Below are positions 58,702 through 64,000 of a stretch of 64,000 bases of DNA, piece by piece. Below the pieces are notes generated by a model. The model did no database searches and was not told the origin of the DNA. It saw only the letters and a program-made list of their open reading frames with translations. A program made the position numbers and the translations under genes. Where the stretch lies: the NCBI RefSeq assembly GCF_900107735.1, contig NZ_FNQV01000001.1:1-64000 (forward strand). Reading direction: 5' to 3'. Each line of letters opens with the position of its first letter. Position 1 is the first letter of the stretch. This stretch comes from Bowdeniella nasicola (GTDB lineage: Bacteria; Actinomycetota; Actinomycetes; Actinomycetales; Actinomycetaceae).

Positions 58702-60450
58702 GTGCGAAAGATTACTCGCGCAATGACCGCCATGGCAGCAGCGGGCGTCATCGCCCTGGCTGGCTGCTCCGGCGGCTCCGGCGGCAGCGGCGGCGGTGGA
58801 ACCGGCGGCGGCTCGGGCACCGGAGCCCCGGCCGACGACACCAGCACTCAGATCAACGCTAAGGATCGCAGCGAGCTCCAAGAGGGCGGCACCCTTAAGC
58901 TGTCGTTCGGTGAGATGCCGCCAAACTGGAACCCGATGAACCTTGAGGGCAACCTCGTGGACGTCTCCAACATCATGGGCTTCACCATGCCCAGCAACTG
59001 GATCTACCAGCCGGATGGCACCTTCGAGATCAACAAGAACTTCCTCGAGTCCTATGACGTCACCGACGCGACCGACGATTCCCCCCAGGTTGTGACGCTG
59101 AAGCTGAACAAGGATGCGAAGTGGAACAACGGCGACCCGATCACCTGGGAAGACTACGCACAGACTGCTATCCCGTGTAACGGCGAAAACGCCACGTCAG
59201 ACCCGGAGTCCACCGACGCCTACATCTGCCCGTCCACCGACGGCTGGAGCGAAATCGCTTCCGTTGAACAGGGTGCCGATGAGTTCGAAGTTAAGGTGAC
59301 CTTCAAGTCCGCTTACCCGGACTGGTCGAGCGTCCTCAGCGGCCCCATGAAGAAGGACTCGATCATCGACGTCGAGACCTTCAACAAGGCGTGGAAGACC
59401 GAAGCTCCGAACAATGACTGGATGGCCGGCCCGTTCAAGATCGACAAGGTCGATAAGGCTGCGCAGCGCATCTACATGGTTCCGAACGAGAACTGGTGGG
59501 GCGACAAGCCGATGCTCGAGAGCGTTGAGTGGCGCGGCCTGAAGTCGGACGCTATCCCGAACGCCTTCGCCAACAAGGAAATTGACGTCGTCTCCTACAT
59601 CATCGACGCCAACACCTACCAGACGGTTCTGAAGCGCGACGACGCCGAGGTCCGCATGGGCACCGGCAAGCAGTGGCGTCACTACACCTTCAACTCCAAG
59701 GCCCCCGTGCTGAGCGACGTGAAGGTTCGCCAGGCGATCGCCATGGGTCTGGATCGCGTCCAGACCACCAAGTCCGACCTCGCCGGCATTGACATGATCA
59801 AGGCCGACGAGCTGGTTCTTGGTAACCACTTCTTCATGCCCGGCCAGGAAGGCTACGTCGACAACTCCGTTGACACCACGCCGTTCGACCCGGAGAAGGC
59901 GGCTGCGCAGCTGGATGAAGCCGGCTGGAAGCTGGAAGACGGTAAGGAATACCGCACCAACGAAGAGGGCGAAGAGCTCAACGTCAACTACCTCGCTATC
60001 ACCGGTGTTGCCACCTCGGAAAACGAGGGCAAGATGATGCAGGATCAGATGAAGAAGATCGGCGTGAAGGTCACGATGGTTCCGTCGTCCTCCGCCGAGT
60101 TCTTCGACAAGATCTTCGCGGGTGAGTTCGAAGTTGCGACCTTCACCTGGCAGGGTACGAACTACCCGATGGCCAACGTGGACCAGATCTACGGCTCGAA
60201 GGGCGGCTCCAACTTCGCGAAGCTGGAGATCCCGAAGGTTGACGAGCTTGTTCCTCAGATCGCCGTTGAGATGGACCACCAGAAGCGCATCGACATGACC
60301 AATGAAGCCGACAAGGCTATTTGGGAAGCCGTGCACACGGTGCCGATCTACCAGCGCGCGGAGCTCACCGCGGTTCCGAAGAACCTCGCCAACTACGGCG
60401 CCTTCGGTCTCGCCTCCGGCAAGCCGGAAGACATCGGTTTCGTCAAGTAA
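58702..60450 (+). CDS. Peptide-binding lipoprotein of an ABC importer (SBP_bac_5)
   Basis: A 582-residue extracytoplasmic binding protein that delivers peptides to the DppBCDF-type importer encoded just upstream. The signal peptide ends in the lipobox ALAGC (Cys22). A Gly/Ser linker (GGSGGSGGGGTGGG) follows. The mature domain has NPMNLEGNLVDVS near its start, the family pattern ITWEDYAQTAIPC, and ADKAIWEAVHTVPIYQR near the end. GTG 58702 is chosen because AGGAGGT lies just before it; the in-frame upstream ATG lies in the promoter. Separate transcription after a terminator is common, since more binding protein than transporter is needed. Confidence 0.92.
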   Translation: MRKITRAMTAMAAAGVIALAGCSGGSGGSGGGGTGGGSGTGAPADDTSTQINAKDRSELQEGGTLKLSFGEMPPNWNPMNLEGNLVDVSNIMGFTMPSNWIYQPDGTFEINKNFLESYDVTDATDDSPQVVTLKLNKDAKWNNGDPITWEDYAQTAIPCNGENATSDPESTDAYICPSTDGWSEIASVEQGADEFEVKVTFKSAYPDWSSVLSGPMKKDSIIDVETFNKAWKTEAPNNDWMAGPFKIDKVDKAAQRIYMVPNENWWGDKPMLESVEWRGLKSDAIPNAFANKEIDVVSYIIDANTYQTVLKRDDAEVRMGTGKQWRHYTFNSKAPVLSDVKVRQAIAMGLDRVQTTKSDLAGIDMIKADELVLGNHFFMPGQEGYVDNSVDTTPFDPEKAAAQLDEAGWKLEDGKEYRTNEEGEELNVNYLAITGVATSENEGKMMQDQMKKIGVKVTMVPSSSAEFFDKIFAGEFEVATFTWQGTNYPMANVDQIYGSKGGSNFAKLEIPKVDELVPQIAVEMDHQKRIDMTNEADKAIWEAVHTVPIYQRAELTAVPKNLANYGAFGLASGKPEDIGFVK

Positions 60451-60474
60451 GGCCTAGCCTTACCTGAAGCCACA

Positions 60475-60506
60475 AGCGGGCCTCGCCTTCGGGCGGGGCC
60501 CGCTTT
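60475..60506 (+). terminator. Terminator of the peptide-binding protein gene
   Basis: AGCGGGCCTCGCC (60475-60487), loop TTCG and GGCGGGGCCCGCT (60492-60504) form a 13-bp stem with one G-T pair, followed by TTTC. Confidence 0.88.
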
Positions 60507-60515
60507 CATGCAAGA

Positions 60516-61127
60516 ATGGCGATCATGCGCCCCACGATTATCGTCCGATCCAAACTTGGTCGGGTCGGGTTTTATGCCGTAGCCGCGCTGTGCCTTTTCC
60601 TCGTTGGGCAAGCGTTTTGGGTGGCGGGGTTCTCCGCTGCGCTACGCCTTGCCGCATACCCGGTACTGGTCCTCGTCATCGTTTGGCTCCTGTGGTTCCA
60701 TCCTCGAGTCCAGATCTCCGATACGGGTGTTGCTATCGCCAACCCGTTGCGTTCTGCTTCGATTCCCTTCTCGGCTATCACGGAGACAACCTCGCGCGGA
60801 GCGCTACGTGTTGTGACGGAACGCCAGAAGTACACCGCATGGGCAGCCCCCGCACGTGGCGGATATCGGGAATCCACTCGCCCACCGGCAGCTTCGCCCA
60901 CTATCGCCGAGGGGACAGACCTCCTTTCGATCTCGGCTGATGCCGCAACGACGGCACGACTGATCGATGAAGAAAAGCTTGAGCGCACGACGTCGATTTA
61001 TCGCCGCGAAGCAGTATCGAGGGGTGGCGAGAACATCGGGCAGGAAACTGGCTGGCGTTGGAACGTCCCGATCCTTGGCCTCCTCTTGGCTGCCGTGAGT
61101 TGGGTAGTGTTTTCCGCTACTTACTGA
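60516..61127 (+). CDS. Membrane protein with bacterial PH-like domain
   Basis: A 203-residue protein. Two transmembrane helices lie near the N-terminus (VGFYAVAALCLFLVGQAFWV; LAAYPVLVLVIVWLLWF). A PH-like segment begins with HPRVQISDTGVAIANPLRS and SIPFSAITETTSRGALRVV. A short terminal helix (ILGLLLAAVSWVVF) is also present. Such PH_6-type proteins are common in Actinobacteria and have no known function. ATG 60516 or ATG 60525 could be the start. It is about 100 nt upstream of typA on the same strand. Confidence 0.75.
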   Translation: MAIMRPTIIVRSKLGRVGFYAVAALCLFLVGQAFWVAGFSAALRLAAYPVLVLVIVWLLWFHPRVQISDTGVAIANPLRSASIPFSAITETTSRGALRVVTERQKYTAWAAPARGGYRESTRPPAASPTIAEGTDLLSISADAATTARLIDEEKLERTTSIYRREAVSRGGENIGQETGWRWNVPILGLLLAAVSWVVFSATY

Positions 61128-61223
61128 GCCGCAGCTCTTGTCTCGGGCGAGCCAGGCGATAGGATGGACCGTTGCCCGCCTCTTCGCGGCCACCTTCGAA
61201 ATCCACGACCGGAAGTAACCTCT

Positions 61224-63149
61224 ATGCCGCAGCGCCTAGATTTGCGCAATGTCGCCATCGTCGCCCACGTCGACCATGGCAAGACCACTCTCGTTGATGC
61301 CCTGCTGTGGGCATCCGGGTCGTTCGGTGAGCACGAGCATGTCGACGAACGGGCGATGGACTCCGGTGACCTCGAACGCGAAAAAGGCATCACCATCCTC
61401 GCGAAGAACACCGCGGTACGCTATCGCGGACCCGCCGCAGAAAAAGCCGGCGCTTCCGAAGGCGTGACGATCAACGTTATCGATACTCCCGGACACGCCG
61501 ACTTTGGCGGGGAAGTTGAGCGTGGCCTGTCCATGGTCGACGGTGTTGTGCTCCTCGTTGACTCCTCCGAGGGCCCGCTTCCGCAGACTCGTTTCGTGCT
61601 GCGTAAGGCGCTCGCCGCATCGCTGCCCGTAATCGTGGTGGTAAACAAGGTTGACCGACCGGATGCCCGGATCGATGAGGTCGTCTCCGAAACCACCGAC
61701 CTCTTGCTCTCGCTTGCCTCGGACCTTGCCGAAGACCATCCGGATCTCGACCTCGACGCGGTCTTAGATGTGCCGGTGATCTATGCATCCGCCAAGGCTG
61801 GTCGGGCTTCGCTCACGCAGCCCGCCGACGGTTCCTTGCCCGATGAAACCGATATGGAGGCCGTCTTCCAGACGATTCTCGAGCGGATCCCGGCGCCCAC
61901 CTACGATGAGGGCGCTCCGTTGCAGGCTCATGTCACGAACCTCGATGCCTCTCCGTTCCTTGGCCGCCTTGCGCTGTTGCGCGTGCACAACGGCACCATC
62001 GCCAAGGGCCAGCAGGTCGGGTGGGCCAAGCGTGATGGCACGGTTGCGCCGGTAAAGATCTCCGAGCTGTTGAAGACCGAGGCCCTGACCCGCGTTCCCG
62101 CCGAATACGCTGGACCCGGCGAGATTGTCGCCGTCGCGGGCATCGAGAACATCATGATTGGCGAATCGCTCGTCGACCTTGAGGATCCGCGGCCGCTGCC
62201 CCTCATTACCGTTGATGAGCCAGCGATCGCGATGACCATCGGGATCAACACCTCGCCGCTAGCCGGCCGCGTTCGCGGTGCCAAGGTCACCGCGCGCCAG
62301 GTCAAGGAGCGCCTGGAGCGAGAGCTTATCGGCAACGTCTCGTTGAAGGTCTTGCCGACAGAGCGCCCCGACGCCTGGGAGGTTCAAGGACGCGGCGAAC
62401 TCGCACTCGCCATCCTCGTCGAACAGATGCGCCGGGAAGGATTCGAGCTCACGGTCGGCAAACCACAGGTGCTGACCCGGAAGGAAAACGGTCAGGTGCT
62501 CGAACCCATGGAGCGCATGACGATTGATATTCCTGATGAGCACCTGGGCGCCGTCACCCAACTGATGGCCGCGCGCAAGGGCCGCATGGAGACCATGACG
62601 AACCATGGCACCGGGTGGATTCGCCTCGAGTTCCTCGTGCCGGCGCGCGGGCTGATCGGATTCCGCACCCGCTTCCTCACCGAAACACGTGGCACCGGCA
62701 TCGCAGCCTCGATCTTCGAAGGCTGGGAGCCGTGGGCCGGAACGATCGCCGCCCGTACGACCGGTTCACTCGTTGCCGACCGCGCCGGGGCCGTGACGCC
62801 CTACGCGATGATCAACCTCCAAGAGCGCGGTTCGTTCTTCGTGCAGCCGACTTCGGAGGTTTACGAGGGGCAGGTCGTAGGCGAGAACTCGCGCGGTGAG
62901 GACATGGACGTGAATGTCACGCGCGAGAAGAAGCAGACCAACATGCGCTCTGCCAGCGCGGACGCCTTCGAAAACCTCGTCCCGCCGCGTCAGCTGACCC
63001 TGGAAGAATCCCTCGAATTCGCGGCCGCGGACGAGTGCGTTGAAGTCACGCCACATGATGTGCGGATCCGCAAGGTCGTCCTGCCGGCTACGGAACGCTT
63101 CAAGATTGCCGCGGCGCGGCGCCGCGCCGAGAAACAGGCGGACTCGTGA
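61224..63149 (+). CDS. typA: Translational GTPase TypA/BipA
   Basis: The 641-residue ribosome-binding GTPase acts in ribosome assembly and stress. The G1 motif is AHVDHGKTT near residue 14, G2 is in [12 protein letters not shown]3 [14 protein letters not shown] and G4 [11 protein letters not shown]. Domains II-V follow, with the TypA-specific C-terminal [22 protein letters not shown] 61224 gives the normal N-terminus behind GGAAG. It looks complete. Its stop overlaps the next gene's GTG by 4 nt. Confidence 0.95.
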   Translation: MPQRLDLRNVAIVAHVDHGKTTLVDALLWASGSFGEHEHVDERAMDSGDLEREKGITILAKNTAVRYRGPAAEKAGASEGVTINVIDTPGHADFGGEVERGLSMVDGVVLLVDSSEGPLPQTRFVLRKALAASLPVIVVVNKVDRPDARIDEVVSETTDLLLSLASDLAEDHPDLDLDAVLDVPVIYASAKAGRASLTQPADGSLPDETDMEAVFQTILERIPAPTYDEGAPLQAHVTNLDASPFLGRLALLRVHNGTIAKGQQVGWAKRDGTVAPVKISELLKTEALTRVPAEYAGPGEIVAVAGIENIMIGESLVDLEDPRPLPLITVDEPAIAMTIGINTSPLAGRVRGAKVTARQVKERLERELIGNVSLKVLPTERPDAWEVQGRGELALAILVEQMRREGFELTVGKPQVLTRKENGQVLEPMERMTIDIPDEHLGAVTQLMAARKGRMETMTNHGTGWIRLEFLVPARGLIGFRTRFLTETRGTGIAASIFEGWEPWAGTIAARTTGSLVADRAGAVTPYAMINLQERGSFFVQPTSEVYEGQVVGENSRGEDMDVNVTREKKQTNMRSASADAFENLVPPRQLTLEESLEFAAADECVEVTPHDVRIRKVVLPATERFKIAAARRRAEKQADS

Positions 63150-63541
63150 AGTCGCTCGCGATACGAGCCCTAGCCTGGGCACTCTTCCTTGGTCTCGTCA
63201 TCGGCTATATGGCGCTTATTGTGCACCGTGGGCGCAGCGGACAGGTGCCCTGGGGAATTGGCCTGAGCTGGCTCCTCGCCGCCGCTGGCGGTATCAACGT
63301 GGGGGCGGGCAAGGGGTCGATACCGGGGATCGTCTACAGCGTCACGGTCGTCGCGGTTCCCGCGCTCTTCCAGCTCTTCGGCTCGACCTCGGTCATGTTG
63401 ACGGCCAACGATTGGCGCAGCCTGACCTGGTACATCGGGCTCATCGTCGTGGTCACCCTCACGGCGCTATTTAGCTCGCGGGTAAGGCCGGCGAAAGAAA
63501 AACCGGAACTGCCGCCGTATGATGAGAAAAGCCAGAACTGA
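63146..63541 (+). CDS. Small membrane protein downstream of typA
   Basis: A 131-residue protein with about four transmembrane helices (ALAWALFLGLVIGYMALIV; GIGLSWLLAAAGGINVGAG; GIVYSVTVVAVPALFQLFG; WYIGLIVVVTLTALF) and a charged C-terminal tail. GTG 63146 overlaps the typA stop (GTGA). I do not recognise a family. Co-translation with typA suggests co-expression but not necessarily a shared function. Confidence 0.75.
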   Translation: MKSLAIRALAWALFLGLVIGYMALIVHRGRSGQVPWGIGLSWLLAAAGGINVGAGKGSIPGIVYSVTVVAVPALFQLFGSTSVMLTANDWRSLTWYIGLIVVVTLTALFSSRVRPAKEKPELPPYDEKSQN

Positions 63542-63574
63542 TTCTATGCGAGTGACTATAGGTACGGGGGCACC

Positions 63575-64000
63575 ATGACCTCATCGGAGTTCGACCAGAC
63601 AGCAGGGGACTACCCGCCACCACCGGCAGCAAAGCCGTGGTATCGACGGACGCCGGTCATCATCGGCGCCATCGTCGCAGTCTTGGTCGCCGCCTACCTC
63701 ATCCTCGCCGCAGTCATGGGCGACCGCGTACCGCAGGGCACCAAGGTTGCCGGCGTTGACGTCGGCGGCATGACGAGCAGCGAAGCCGATGCTGCGCTGC
63801 ATCAGGCCTTCGATTCCCGTCTCGCCGAACCCCTCAAGGTCACGATGGGGGACAAGGACGGGGAACTCGTGCCCGCGGATGCGGGCCTAGGGGTCGATAT
63901 TGACGCGACGGTCAAGAAGCTCACCGGCTTCACCCTCGACCCGCGCATGGTCTTTGCCCACTTCGTCGGCGGCGCCACGATCGATCCGCGGCTCGCCATT
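63575..64000 (+). CDS. VanW/PG-binding (YoaR-like) family protein, 5' part (runs off right edge)
   Basis: ATG 63575 behind GGTACGGGGGC starts a frame open to the window's end (142 codons). A Pro-rich cytoplasmic head (DYPPPPAAKPWYRR) precedes one transmembrane helix (VIIGAIVAVLVAAYLILAAV). The extracytoplasmic part reads VPQGTKVAGVDVGGMTSSEADAAL, a typical putative peptidoglycan-binding domain pattern, followed by ELVPADAGLGVDIDAT. In complete homologues a VanW domain follows. The role is unknown, probably at the cell wall. It lies 33 nt after the preceding gene. Confidence 0.8.
   Translation, partial: MTSSEFDQTAGDYPPPPAAKPWYRRTPVIIGAIVAVLVAAYLILAAVMGDRVPQGTKVAGVDVGGMTSSEADAALHQAFDSRLAEPLKVTMGDKDGELVPADAGLGVDIDATVKKLTGFTLDPRMVFAHFVGGATIDPRLAI

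Noticed and set aside
1-64000. tRNA, rRNA, CRISPR array or prophage genes
   Set aside because: No repeated spacer pattern, no cloverleaf or rRNA sequence and no phage structural genes were recognised by reading; a covariance-model scan could still find a missed small RNA.

Overview
The window is high-GC DNA with GTG and TTG starts, many 4-nt ATGA or GTGA gene overlaps and many leaderless-type promoters, which indicates an actinobacterium. A C50-carotenoid gene set, a 180-kDa NAD-glutamate dehydrogenase, an IdeR/DtxR-type iron box and PhoP-type 11-bp direct repeats all fit this. The genus cannot be fixed from sequence alone; a pigmented member of the Actinomycetales or Micrococcales is the best guess. 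No rRNA, tRNA, CRISPR array or prophage was seen.

Left part (1-6.8 kb): the 3' end of an IS481-type transposase lies directly upstream of the carotenoid operon idi-crtE-crtB-crtI-crtYe-[crtYf-crtEb fusion], whose genes all overlap by 1-4 nt. The operon ends in a truncated glycosyltransferase gene joined head-on to a truncated, frameshifted lipoprotein gene. From 6.8 to 16 kb lie rtcB with an inverted-repeat-rich leader, an RpiB/LacAB-type isomerase, a focA-type channel with a membrane-anchored molybdenum oxidoreductase, and an iron-regulated siderophore ABC importer followed by a decayed acetyltransferase gene.

Middle part (16-35 kb): a ThrRS-like synthetase without editing domain sits behind what looks like a threonine-codon attenuator. 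Next come a pyrimidine-dimer glycosylase family protein, YchJ, a luciferase-like oxidoreductase, a relBE module inserted between two copies of that oxidoreductase's 3' end, a three-gene ABC exporter, sixA, a Pho-box-controlled Pit transporter, a CstR/CsoR-box-controlled persulfide dioxygenase-rhodanese, a TetR regulator, a two-component system, a thioesterase with diaminopimelate dehydrogenase, a DJ-1/ChaB pair, azlCD and a DUF808 protein.

Right part (35-64 kb): tpx; an AmmeMemoRadiSam pair of unknown function in which MEMO1 and AMMECR1 are fused; thpR; a DNA-glycosylase-annotated conserved protein; a broken subtilase gene; rhodanese; a divergent leaderless pair (membrane protein and PfkB kinase); a SufR-like regulator; isochorismatase; an NCS1 permease; a KstD-like flavoprotein; NAD-GDH; a sirtuin; a peptide ABC importer (two permeases, a fused double ATPase, and a separately promoted binding protein); typA; and the start of a VanW-like protein at the right edge.

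Two regulatory themes stand out. At least 16 start codons have a TAnnnT hexamer exactly 6 nt upstream, the signature of leaderless mRNAs. Several transport and stress loci carry recognisable operators (iron, phosphate, persulfide, toxin-antitoxin).
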